Both the position numbers and the translations under genes were made by a program. The notes under the pieces are model-generated. The model saw only the letters and a program-made list of their open reading frames with translations. It was not told the DNA's origin and did not search any database. Shown piece by piece: positions 41,402 through 54,900 of a stretch of 64,000 nt of DNA (position 1 is the stretch's first letter; every line of letters begins with the position of its first letter). The DNA is taken from positions 248,001-312,000 of the forward strand of contig CM114273.1 of the NCBI GenBank assembly GCA_050084515.1, given 5' to 3'. Source of the DNA: Blasia pusilla. Its lineage: Eukaryota > Marchantiophyta > Marchantiopsida > Blasiales.

Positions 41402-42958
41402 TTCACTCCTTACTCTAGTTCTTCATACTAGCGAACTATGCCAGTATTGAGGATTGGTTTGTGCCTTCCCTTGGTTTTTGGCTTTGGAACTTGGAATCCA
41501 TCCCCTATGTCTTCCATGGCCTCCCCTTTCCAACATTAACTTCACTATGTCATCTTCCATGTTTAGGCAGATTATTTCCTAGCTTCGCTAAATTTTATAG
41601 GTCTTCCATGTATTTATATATAACCTTTGCTGTTGTTGAAGCTTAGAATGATCTTGTGTGCCATCATAGACACCTTCCAAACATAGCACGTCTCGCCTAG
41701 TAGCCATCTACATCAGATTTCACCCTTGTTCTGTCAGTGACATGAATAATCTTTTGTGCGACCAATGCATGAACCTTTCAACGAGAGGACTTCAGGTCTA
41801 TTGGCCATGGACACCTTATTTCACCTGTGTTTTGTTGATGACATCAGTCATCAGGGCACAGCTTTAGAACAGGGCACTTCGGTCGCCCTCTCATTTCATA
41901 TTTCACCTTTGTTTTGTTGAGATCATTACGGATCTTATGTGATGAATGCACACATGAGTGAGAGCACTTGAGGGCACCAAACTCCCTTCCCATCAAGCGA
42001 AGTGTGCACACTAGTCACCGGTAAGGTAAGGGCGTGAGAATCGGTTGCGGCATTGACGGGGCGAATAGTGGGCTGGAGGGTGATGCTGACATGCTTTACT
42101 TAGTTTCCTGAAATGGTTTCTGGGCTCTCTGGGTCTTGCTCTGCTTCTTGGGGGTTGAATCAGCTGCGAAACCAGTGGCTGTTACAAAATTCAAGTTAAA
42201 TAGGGCTGAAGTGATAGACAGATTCCACTCTGTTTTCTCTTTTCTAGTTCTTCCTCCTTCGCATATCGGACCCGGACTAAATTTCCTGGGAGAAATCTAG
42301 AAACATGAAGGCGAGGAGGCCGCACCGACATAAACTGGACTAAAATGCCCAGTTTAAGAAGACAATTCCAAACACTCACTCCCGCATTCTATTGGTGAAG
42401 GAAGTGCATTGAATGTTACACAAGACGCTGCTGCGGCATAGTACAAGTGGAAGAAATCCAACTCCAGGAGAGACCAAGAGACTGACAGTCCCACATTGAA
42501 AGTGAGACTGCCGCACAAGTTTGGCATCGTCCATGCGCAACTTCACACCTGCTGCAAAAGGCTTTACTCAAATAACAATCACCAGGTCTTTGACACCACT
42601 GATGTGAAATAGGTTACAGAGATCGAGTTGGGGTGTCATGGACACTAGTGCATGTGCATAACAAGTCCATTAAAACAAATCCCGATTTATGTGCACTCTT
42701 TTACCGTAATCTCTCAAAAAAGAGATTGCCAAAACTGTCTTCCAATATTTCGGAGCAACCAATCTGAAAAAGGATTCAAACAAATATTGGATCAAGGTAG
42801 CACCCAGCCATGCCAGTGTTGAAGAATCCGCTTTTTCTTCACAGCTTCAAGTCGTAGTGCTGAACCTGTGTGTGTACAGGATGGTCGCTCAGGCTCGCAC
42901 ACAACATGTTCACAGCGTCAATGAATGTCAATAGAGACTGAACATGTGAGTGCTGAAT
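41402..42958. other. Region downstream of XPO4, no recognised gene
   Basis: Holds the XPO4 3' UTR and flank. Frames such as 41461-41646 (+) and 42191-42379 (-) show no family resemblance. Confidence 0.5.
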
Positions 42959-45900
42959 TTATCTGGTCCGTAAGAAGCCTCTCACATCAGACAGAAATGT
43001 GTACAAATTCTCTCTGAACCTGCGTCGGTTGTTGCGATCAAGGGAGGATGAGACTTGATTGGAATTCAGTAACACATGGAATGCTGTAGCCAATCGGCTC
43101 TGTAAAATTGCATTCTGTTGCCCTTCCAATAGCTCTTGGGCCAACTTCTGCAAGAAGCAAGTGATCATACCAGATCTTTGTCACCAATCCAATTAAGAAG
43201 ACCTGAGGATCTTATGATCCTAAACAATCCAAATCTCTGAATCCAACTCTTTATACTACATGACAAGCACAGTAAATATCAAGGGGGTGGAAAACGGTGG
43301 TTACCTGATAAAGGGCTGTGTTGCAGAGAATCAATGGTAATAGGGCGTCTGCTGCAGGTTCAACAAGCTCATTGCTGCTCACAACAGGAATTGGTATTAT
43401 TCCAGCCCTCTCAGAGACCTCAAAAGTTTTACCTACCTGCTTCAAGAAAACCTTTCTGGAAAGTAAATAATCCAATCTCTAATATGATTGTTCCCCACTG
43501 AGTGTATGGTGACTATCAATGCATACCTGTAATCATCGAAGAGAAGAAATTGCATGACAGACCGCAAAAAGTGAGCAAGGACTCCTTCGTTGACAACACC
43601 ATCCGGGCCTGGCCCACTCTGGGCATGGATACCAAGGCCCTCTTGACCTCTACATACTGCTTGATAGTGATAGAAGGCCACAGCATTAAGAGCTGTAAAA
43701 GACATGTTGACGACCTCTACATCCTGTTTCACACAGAAAAGAAGTCCACAGCACAAAAGAAAAACATGAATTAACGGACAAACAAAGAGTGCAGGAAATT
43801 TGGACTTTGCAAAGGTGTCTGAGTAAATCTAAGCAAATGCTATGAAAAAAATAAAAGAGAAAAATCTCCTAACGGAAGAAAAGAAGTTAGTTAGTTAGAG
43901 ATAACTTAGTGCTCCTCTATCCTTTAAGGGTAATCTCGAATTAGGGCTAGCCACCATCAAATATTTAGGGTATGGATCTGTTCAAGAAGATCTAAGGGCC
44001 AGAAATGCTCACCCTCATGCATATATGGTCTCTACTTAGAGTTAGAAGGTAATTTTACAGTATGCACTGTTGAAATTTGTTAATATCTAGTTTAGTCATG
44101 CCCTAAAAGTAGTTAGTCAAATACTAACTTAGTTGGATACTAATTTAGTTAGCTAGAGATAACTTAGTGTTCCTCTATCTTTTTAGGGTAACCATTAATT
44201 AGGGCAATTCTCGAGTTAGGGCTAGCCACCAGCTGTTATTTAGGGTATGGATCTGTTCAAGAAGATCTAAGGCCCAGAAGTGCTCACCCTCATGTATATA
44301 ATGTCTCTGTTTAGAGAGCACAAGCCAATTCTACAACATGCACACTTTTGGTGAAAACTCCTGAGGCTCTTGGTCCTGCTGCAGAGTGATCAGAGAATAG
44401 GATGAGGAGATTAAGACTAATTGTTGTGCTCGCTAGAGCCTCACTGGAAGGCAGATTGTTTTGTCTAGTATGCTGATGGAGATTGTTTGTGCTCAATGAG
44501 GTGAGCCATGTCTGATCTCTGAGCTGGTGACATGTGAGGATCTGTAGTGTGAGTGCAAGGTGTGACTGTAGAATCCTTCTTAGTATCTCTTAGATAATAA
44601 GAAGAGTCACATCATGGTAGGGCTCTGATTTGGCAATAGAGATAGAAACTAATTTATTGACTGTGTACAAGCTGAAATCATGGATGGTCTAGCTGATGCT
44701 AGCTCTGACTTTGTACAAGGAGATACTTCTGCTGGTCAATCATTTTCTCAGGTTATGGGCCCACGCTCAGCTTTTGGTGGGGACTCCTAAGGCTCGTAGT
44801 GTCGTGCAATACTGGCCCTGCTGCAGAGTGATTTCAGAGAAGGAAGAGTAGATTGAGACTAACTTCTGTGCTTGCTAGAGCCTCACTGGAAGGCGGGTCG
44901 TTTTGTCTAGGTAGCTGATGGAGATTGTTTGTGCTCAGTGATGTGAGCCATGTGTGGTCTCTGAGCTGGTGACATGTGAGGATCTGTGTTGCGAGTGCAA
45001 GGTGTGACTGTGTAGAATCCTTTCTTAGTATCTGATAGATAATAAGGAGAGTCACATCATGGTAGGGCTCTGATTTGACAATAGAGTTAGAAACTGATTT
45101 GGTGATTGTATACAAGCTTAAATCATGGATGGTTTAGCTGATGCTAGTTCTGACTTTATACAAGGAGATACTTCTGCTGGTCAAACTTTTTCACATATAG
45201 CTATCCAATTTCCACATGTAAAGCACTAGAGGATGTGAAGAATTTGCTTCACAAAAATTACTCTTTCATCTTCTTTAGTGATTTCCTCCTAACTTCATCC
45301 TTTGTAACCATCCTAGTTATTAGGGGGCTCCATTTACTGCTAGATCTATGGTCAGAAGGCTATAAGTGACATTTTTTACTCGTTCCTCCCTTTGAGACGC
45401 AATGTGAGACTCTCTGAAGTGACCAATTGATCTTCAACTAGATGCGCTCGGGGTCTATAAGGAGACTTAACGCTTGGAATCCCTCACTAATTTGGTGAAC
45501 TGTCAACTCCTCCCAGCCTAAGACATTCTTGGGAAAGCATCAGTATGTGTAAGTAAATATTCTTACTTATGTGAAAGTGTATATTCTTACTTACTTACAT
45601 GTCTTAAGATGGTTTGGGCACAAAATGGGACTTGATCTGATTTAGTGGTTCCTAGAAGATGGACTTTCAGAAAAGTTGCAACTCCTATGCATAGAGTTGT
45701 TGGCTATTCCTGAGAACCTCGTGCTGGGAGTTCTAGTCATTAACCCTCAATCTGGTAGATAACTAGAAAGCTTTATTCCCAAATTCCCCAAGAAATAAGA
45801 TCAAGGATAAAGACTCAGACCTGCATCTGTTTCTGCCCCCAGTATCTACTTTGTTCTATACTGGACCAGGGTAAAGGTTCTACCGTAACATAAATTACGA

Positions 45901-48900
45901 TAATAATTGTTTGCATTCGTTCGTGTTAATAGAAATACATCCAACGTACCATAAGCAAATTATAGACGGAGACGAAAGAAAGAAATACCTGATGAGTGAG
46001 ACCAAAGTCAAGTGTGCCTACAATACGCCCGAAACCATCCGCAGACAATTTAGCAACCTTCTCAGGATACACTTCCAGCATGTGCGCTAGGAGAGTGAAA
46101 TACTGCACCAGAAATTCCGAGGAAATATTGAGGATCAGCAATCAGTCAACATTGTGAGAAATGCGGAATGAATTGAAATTGCGTTTGTACTCTCTGTGTT
46201 CTCTGTGTGTATTGATAGATTGAATGCCGATACATAAGTAGTAAAGTCTGCTCTAAACTAAGAGCCGTAATCAAAAGATGTGACGGTAACTGTGTCACTT
46301 CAGAAATGTCTCATAGCTATGTATCGTTTCGCAAGATGAAACGTTACTAGCAGTAATCAATGGTCATAAGTAGAACATTGATCCTAATCTAATCTAGACC
46401 GTCCGTATGGGTTGATCCGTGTGATCAATGTTTAGATCGACTACTATCAATCAGCAATCTGCTGATTTGTTTCGCTGTACTAATTAATTTCTAACAAACA
46501 TGAAATTCGAGTTCTAAAATGACACTGGTCCCCTCAGTCGAATAGGATAAAGGCAATGGGGGCACCACCTATCATTCTCACAAGTAGCCAGTTACAGAAC
46601 AATTAGACAGCCACGATAACTACTTGTGGAACTGATCAAAGAAAGCAGATCTGCAGGTAGCAGAAAAGGAGTTCATATTACACCTGACGGCAGAGTTTAG
46701 GATACTTCAAGAGATCCACAGACATAAGTGGAGTAATGATGTGCAAACCCAGATAAACCACCTGCACAACAAACTCGTCACAGTCAACCATTCTTGAAGT
46801 GATGAGAAAAACAGACAGAGTGTAAGGATATGAACAAGTTCACTTGATTGACCACTACAATATGACAAGCCCTGCCAAAGGCAAAAACTGGATGGAAGAA
46901 GGGTAAGAACTTTCAAATTTACACCATTGGTTCATTTGACACGGAAAAAATGACCACATCGAAGGGTGAAGTAGAAAACAAGTAATGAAAAGGACCAGGA
47001 GGATTGCTACTTGCTCACAGACCACTAGTTGACAGACACTATATCATGCCAAATATGAACCTGGAAGGCGTAAAGTTCGCAACTCACTTGAGCAACATCT
47101 GGATTCTCTACTTCACCATTGATGTCACAGGCAAAGTCAATCTGCAAATCAGAAGAAGACCATCCACCTTACATCAGACTTTGGATCTTCACACAGGACA
47201 AGAGTAAGACAAATCCAGGCTAGGCTTCAGGCACACTAACTTTGCTCAAAGGCCACCTTCATAGGACCAAAAAAAAATGGCAGTCTCCACAATATAACAT
47301 TCGGACTCAACCTATATGGAGAGAGCAGTAAAGAGATAAGAGCAAATCACGAAAAGCGAGTAATGATAGTAACCACAAGATCAGACCAAAAGCTAATATA
47401 ATCAAAATAATAATATTGAGATTCAGATCAGGCACCATGCACGTCATTTCAGGGCTCTGCATCAGGTCTGAGAGATCAAAATCAAGCCCTGGCAACAAAC
47501 TCTTTGACATCCAGGATCACATCCACAGTTTATCTAACATGTTCCCTAGTGTAGATAGTGATATATTTGGAGTCCACTCAACCAGTAAAATGTCCACAGA
47601 AAAGAACCACCCAAACAAATTCTATCGAAATCCAGAGCCAAGTAAAAGATACTGGTGGGGACAAAGACTAGGTATGTTAATTCCCCAGGCTAGATTTCCC
47701 TAACGCATTGAATCGACCAGCTTAGGACAAGTTTCTGTTCACTGAAGCCTTATTTATGCAGGAATATTCAAGTTCCTTACGACCCACTGTTGTTTAAGTG
47801 TCAACCCTGTCACTACTTACCACATCCTTCGAGCTCAAGTTGGTGAGAAGCTGTAGCAAAGCTCGTAGATCCTTGTACTTCTCCGTTTGACTCTCACTCA
47901 GCAAGTTCATGGATTTGCTCACGGATACCTTCAGCCAGAGAAGCAACTCTTGAAGATATCAATTCGTTGAAAAGAGTTGAAGCACCCCAAAGGCGAATGC
48001 CATAAAAAGTAGTAGATAATTTACGCCACCTAACATGCCTGAGTCATTTTAGGACAGAGACCCTACCTTGCCTATGTTGTGTGCTGAGTAGATCTCAAGA
48101 AGCCGCACACAGAAATGGAAAACAATTGCAGTATCTTTGGCTTCCAAGAAGGCTACTTGACCATCCACCCAGTCTACAACATACTTCAGCAGAAGATACA
48201 CCACAGAGGACTGCATAAAACAACCAAACAAACAAAATTATTAGAATATTTCCACTTTGAAAACCTTGTGGAATCATCACATTCAAAGAGGCCTTGAAAA
48301 TTTGAAAGCTTAAATGTCTTACCTGCAGAATGCGAAGAAAACTAAGTATAGCTCAACCAGCATACCTTTCAATAAGAGTGACAACCGTGGTCATGTGTGA
48401 AATCCTCAAACCTTCACCCAGTATGCCTCTTAGCATTTAGAGTAGCCACATTTAGGATGTTTGGAGCTCCCACTATTTACATCACGACAAATCTTGGGGC
48501 TCCAGAAGACTTTGGTACAAGTGTGAAAGTTCACCTGATGCTTATATGTTTGAAGCAATATCAACAAGGGCTCCATCACAGCAGATCCAACTTCAAATAT
48601 GGCCTTCTGGCTTCGTGGAAGTGTAGCCCTTGCCGCTCCCCGGAGTCGTTCCATCAAGCAGCTGACCTGATAAAGCATGAGTTGACGCAAAGAAACTCAT
48701 AAACAACCCCTAAACTCAATCCCACATGTCTGTTGACGTAGTTGAGACTGCATACTAATCACTATCCAAGGTGAATACCAAAAGTTGCGGAGGAAGAATC
48801 AGCATGCAACTACATGGCAGGCGACCATGATCATTCGTAAGATCTTTTCTGAGTAGGGGTAATTCCAGTTGCAGTAAGAACCTGTAAAATCACATCTGGT

Positions 48901-51900
48901 TGCTGTGCAAAAGTTTGAAAGTCATCTCTCTTACACAGCCCCGTAACAGTTCCTGCGATTGGCCCCAGAAGATCCCTTACGTATCTGACATCAAGAAAAC
49001 ACAACTCCCTGTCATTATCAGTTGTGAACACCGAGAGCAGCAAAAAGAGTCAACTGGGGTATTTTATCACAAATCGAGGACAGAAACTCACTGATTTGTT
49101 GCATCGCCACTATTCATCCCTGCAGCCGATCGACAAAGTGCTTCTGAAAGTGCGCGCTGAGAATGGAAATAAGTAGCAATTAGTAACCTCCTGGTACTAT
49201 CAGTGGACAAAGAGAAAGGCAAATCAGCAGATCATGCAATGTTGACTTAACAATCATCTCACCTGAATTGGAGCTGCAAGAGCAGATAGAGTTGGCTGTT
49301 GATATGCAAATGCATGGGCAAGCTCCTGCCAAGCTTCCTGATTTTACAACCCAGAGATCATTTAGGTTGACAGCACTCGAAATGAAAGCTAATTGACTGA
49401 CCATATGCGCAATTTTGTCTCCCAAGATAGCATCCAACTACCAGTCACATAATTTGAAAGCATTTATTCAAAACAAGATGAATTCATCAAGTCTTAACAG
49501 ATGCAATTTCATGTCTACTTAATGCTGGATCCAGCATTAAGAGGTCTCCTGGGTTGTCTGTTATACTTTTTCGTCAATATGTCCCTTTTCCTTAGAGAAG
49601 ACTTCACAGAAATCTTGACAAGAGTTCAGACTTTTATTTATCTGAGGCAATCTTTCGTAACCGCATAGATCTAGCTGTAAACATGCATAGAGTACGATCA
49701 GAAAATTGATTCAAATATCGTTCGATACACACATACAGTATGTCCAATGATTATTGCATTTCAAATCTGGAACGAAGTAAACATGGCTGTAATGTATGAA
49801 ATGTCACCATTTGAACCAGATGTGCACAGATATTCCTCCTCCGAATAAGTGACGGAAGGAATTTGAAACAGACAATCTCCTGAACAACAAAATTATTCGA
49901 TTAGCATAACATCCCAAAATATCACCTTGCACAAAAGCAAAACAGAGCTATCTACTTCTCATAGAGTGCTCAAACCAAAAGTGTTTCAAATGGATGGACC
50001 TGTCAAACAGCACAATAAAATCTTAGTTCAGCTTTCACACATCCATCTCTGTCAAAATTCTCAGATACCTGTAAGTTGCATTCCCCTGGCCATGCAGTTA
50101 GAGCAGTAACAGCTACTCGAACGAGAGTCTCCAGAACAGCCTTTCCTCCCCCCTCCTCTCCGAAAGCCACTACAAAAGAGTTCCTTCCATCAAATGCAGT
50201 ACCGGAGCTTGCAATCTGTTGCTGCTCGCCCTCATTGCTTGATGGTGTGGAATTTGGACCTCGCCCTGCGTCTGCTGGCATAAGATATGTATCAACCCAT
50301 CTCCCAAAGAACCACACAACCGCCTGCATGACAATAGGAAAGAATTGGAGTTCTCAAAACTGGAAGTAGTCCTTGCGGAATTCATTCACTGAATTCACAG
50401 GGAGTCTAACCCTGCAATTCAGTAACTAGTGGATATGCATCTAGGTTAATTCCAGACAAGTTTGAGAAACAGAGAAGATGAACCAATGACAAAGATTAAA
50501 AAAACAATCTTGGGCGATGGAATTTCAACGGGGAAAAGGGACCTCGCAGTATCACATAATCAGGAATGTAGAAACAAGCGATGAATCGACCCAAAAAACA
50601 AAAGAGTAAATTGGCAAGAGCCAAAAAGCCAAGAAAGTACAAAATATTCAGTACCAAAGACTCTCTCAGCACATATTCTCATTCCCATGGACCAAATTAA
50701 CACTTAAAACAGATGTTCTTTCTCCCTTTAACCACAGGAACCAAAGCTAGGATGAAAATAAAAAATCCAACAGCATGTACACATCAAGTCATGCCAACAT
50801 ATCTTAGATGTTGACCCATTCAGAGTTCTAGATGAAATCCCTAACCACAGGGAAGCTACACACACCAACAAGATCACGATGAGCAATAATAGCCGAGCAA
50901 CATACTTCCATGAGACGAGGACTGAAAACAGCCCGGACAGATGTCTCAAGCGTTTGCTGTGCCAAATCGATACAAGCCCTGAATTTCAAGTAGATCCACT
51001 TTTGGTTAGAATTTCTGAACCCCAGACTCAGTTGAGATGAATACAACGCACAAGCAGTTCTCAAACAGAATACCAAAAATCTGGAGTGAGAATTCCATAT
51101 CTGCTTCATGAAATTAGAACAAATTACCTAGAGAGTGAAACAGCTGGATGATTTACTGGATCTGTAGATCCAGAGTTCAAAGCAGATATTGATTCTGGGA
51201 CCTGTTGTTTGTGTTTCAGAAATACCAAGCATAATTGTTAGCAAAAGTTCTAAACCTCCAAACCCACAGCTTACATATGCTAGAAATAGGGTTGTCCAGG
51301 CATGGCAAAACAGGAACAGCCCCACCTGTCATGAATACACTGACATATACAGAAAAGGGTATATGAAGGCTGTGATAAAGGCTGCACAGACACTCCTTAC
51401 AATATTAAAACTATGTTGAGATTTTCTCTAAGAAGAGTTGAAGCTGATGACTCTTGCCTTTCTTGGGTACATTTAGATCTGACTACATTAGTACAATACA
51501 CAAACAATCTGGATGCATGATTGCACGTAAAGAGGAATTCTACCTGAAGGAGGAGTTATAACAAGGAACTGAGAGAAAAGGAGCTCTGACTAAGGCAAAA
51601 GTCAACTTTAAGGCATGACCTTAAACTAGATAACTAGAGGAAAACATCCTTGATTTCATGTTCAATAGAGTAACACTTAGAATACAATCAGTGTCACAAG
51701 GACATCTTTCCAAAGAGGACGTAGATTTACATGGAAACTCTCCAAGAGAACAATTCAGAGGGTTGAGCAGCCAAGTAATCTTCAGTTTGTTCTCGTAATG
51801 AGCTTAGTCGGAACTCGACTTCAACTTTTGAAAGTATTCTAGCTCACCAGTGGTGTTTCTCCATCTCCCGAGTCTGCTAAAACATGGCCAGACATGAGTA

Positions 51901-54900
51901 GCAGCCAGTGAAGTTCCTCCAGAACAGCAGTCGGGTCTAATCTTCCACCAACACACTGCACAGTTAAGAGAGATTTAAGTTGACAATGGGAATTCCAAAA
52001 TACTGCAAAAAACTCCGTACTGGAATCCACTGTTGCACTCCTACTATGTGACATGAGTAGGGTAAGGGGATGAGACTGAGAATCTGAAGACCAAAATACT
52101 TATACTCAAGAATCTCCAGATCAAAACGTATTCAATAGACAAGCTTGAAGATTTCAACTGTATGATCAACCTTATATTTAGAATCTGACCAGTACCTCAA
52201 CAAATCTGAATTGGTTCTCCTTTAAGTGGACAGACTACTGAAAACCTTTAGCTCAGTCAACACTTTACATACAACATATTTAACACTTTCCTGTAACGTT
52301 CAGTTTAGTCCTCTACTTGGGAAGCTTTGGTTTAGGGTCCTAGATATTAGGAGTAAATATTTAGGGTTCACCAAGGTAGTTAGGGTAATATTAGGATTAT
52401 GATTGGAAGTTGAGGCAAGTAGCCGTGCTGCCTGGACTCGAGCATTTCCCCTGGGCCAAATATAAGTGGAGAGGTGGTCACTCTCACACTGTATGGGCTC
52501 ACATCATATTCAGAACCCCTGTTGTCTTGTTTGGTTGGAAACGTCAAACTCATTCCATTGAGTTATAATAAATCAGAGCTACAAATCAGTGAGAGTGTGA
52601 AGTGATTCCACTGTGTCTAGGGTTAGAAGTGCAGTTGACAGTGAGTTTTCCTTGCTTACTACCTAGCTTCTGCTCATGGAGAAAGGAAGGGGGAGTTAAT
52701 TTGCAGCACAATTCAACCTTCCTCCTCCAAATAATTCAAAACTTTGGAGTCTCTTACTTTCATAAAATAATACCTGAGGAAGCCAAGAGCAGCGCTCTGA
52801 AATGAGCACTCCCAGCAGAGGTACAGTGGCAGAAGGGGCTGCTCGTGCAACCAAAGCAATGGCACTCAGCCGCTCATCTCTCGCTGTGAAGAGTTACCCA
52901 AGAAAACCAACCACTAAGTTAGTTGGCTCCACGTTCAAGAGAAAGATACCCACAGTCCTGTCAGACGTTCAGATTCTCTGCAGTAAATTTGGAAATCCTC
53001 AGAGTATATCAGCTTCTAAGAAAACTAAGTTCACCTGCAACTGCTGCCTGCAGTTGTTCTGAGTCGTCGCCTTCATCATGCGCAGAAGCAGCCGAAGCTA
53101 CACAGAAAAGGAAAAAAAAAAGGGTTATTCAAACAGACAAAGCAGACAGCAACTCAAACATAAACCTTTATCATGTCACTGAATCTTTGATTGCTTAAGG
53201 ACTTACCTTTCACTTGAGTCTCCACATAAGCATGAAACACAGCTGCGGCAGCATCTATCCCATTCGGAGGAAAGGGTATCCTTTTACTAAAATCTGCAGG
53301 CTGGAAATTGAAGGAATTATGAAACACAAGAAGGTTAGTCCAGACTTCAGAGTCTAGCCAAAACTACCAAAAAATCTTCTGAGTGGAGACCCCAAGTCAA
53401 GACTCTTCCAATCTTCACAAGAAGGTAACCTGTGCATGCAACCAGAAGGCACATGCAGGGGAGGGATCTTCTCAGCTACCCATGCACTAGAAACTAGTGA
53501 ATTCAAACAAAAACTGATCAAGAACAATAAACTTAACATTTCTACCATCTTGCTTATGTTTCCATGATGCTCTCTCCCACAATTAAAAAACGAATTTATT
53601 TAAGCCTTCAGAAGTTGAGACATTTTGCTCAAAGTTGTGCAATTTCAGCCCATCATTTGGATACAAGCTCTTCATGGTATTCCTAATTCCTAGAGTCAAT
53701 GATATTGAAAGTATACAATTTTGTTCATTCATAGAACACAATTTGTCTCCCTCACACCTACATAAGGTAGCAATTATGTGAAAAGACGAACTCATTTCAT
53801 GCAATAGGAGACTTTAACGCCCATGGCTGGGTCTCAGTCACATCCAGAAAATGAATCAAATTTATCTATAAAGATACGCACCACCGACAAATATTCCTTT
53901 AAATGGCAACTTTAGAGGAACAGTCACAGGGGACATGAGTGCAACCAACAAATGGAATGAAGCCAGAAATAGAACCTTTGGCATATTTTGAATCATCTAT
54001 TCCCATTCCAATCTTCAATAGTTTCTTTCAGGGGAACCATACCAGTAAAAAATTTCGTAAGTACTAAGAAGGACCTATGTATTTTGTTACAATATCACTT
54101 TCACAAGCCAACATAACTATTACAGTAGCACACCTAATTGCTCTGGGCGAGGTCATGGAAGTTCGAGGACAAACTGTACAGTAAGTCAGACTTACTTGCA
54201 GGAGCACAGTCCAGCTGTCCAACAAGATATCAAGAGCTTCAGCTGTCCATGTTTCATCCTCATTACTCTGGGACCCCGTGGCTTTGATCATTTCACATGT
54301 AAGAGATGCCAGGAGATTTAAGGTACCAAAAGGTCTGCACTCATAGAACATCTTTCAGAATACTGCAACACTTAGACTCCACAGAATGTGCAATCATAAC
54401 TTCAGAAGAGCGGAAAAATAGTACAGAATTGATGAGAAGTTCCAGTGAGTCTCTTACAGACCTTGTACCCGGTCTAAGAAGTTGATCAAAAGCTGATGGA
54501 GAAGTGAGACTCGCAATTGCTGCAAGCGCACGACATCCATCAAGAAGTTCGCTGCCAACAAACACAGCTCACTATTTTTAACTCCTAGAAAGGTGTAGAT
54601 TGGACTAAGTAGGGGACAGGCAAGTCGTATTCACACTAATATTGCTTCACATGTTTCATAAAAGCAGACTTTTTATTGTCCTTCACTTTCTTCCATATTT
54701 ATTGAACAATTTCTTGAGATTTGACAAAGTTGTAGAGATACTTTTCATGAATCTCACTTGTTCCGTTAAGACCTCTAAAGTAATGAAACAACCTAGGCAG
54801 CTGTCGTTTGCTCGAAAGACAGGTTGGCCTTTGGTATTTTTTTCCCTCTCCTACCTACTTGTTAAATGGTTTTCCAAAATTTTGTGCAGGAAATTCTCAC

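Noticed and set aside
49402-49437. A 36-base XPO4 exon encoding LDAILGDKIAHM
   Set aside because: Its borders and phase would fit, but exon 49879-49808 (KFLPSLIRRRNICAHLVQM) joins directly to EAWQELAH as in the family, leaving this as extra intron sequence.
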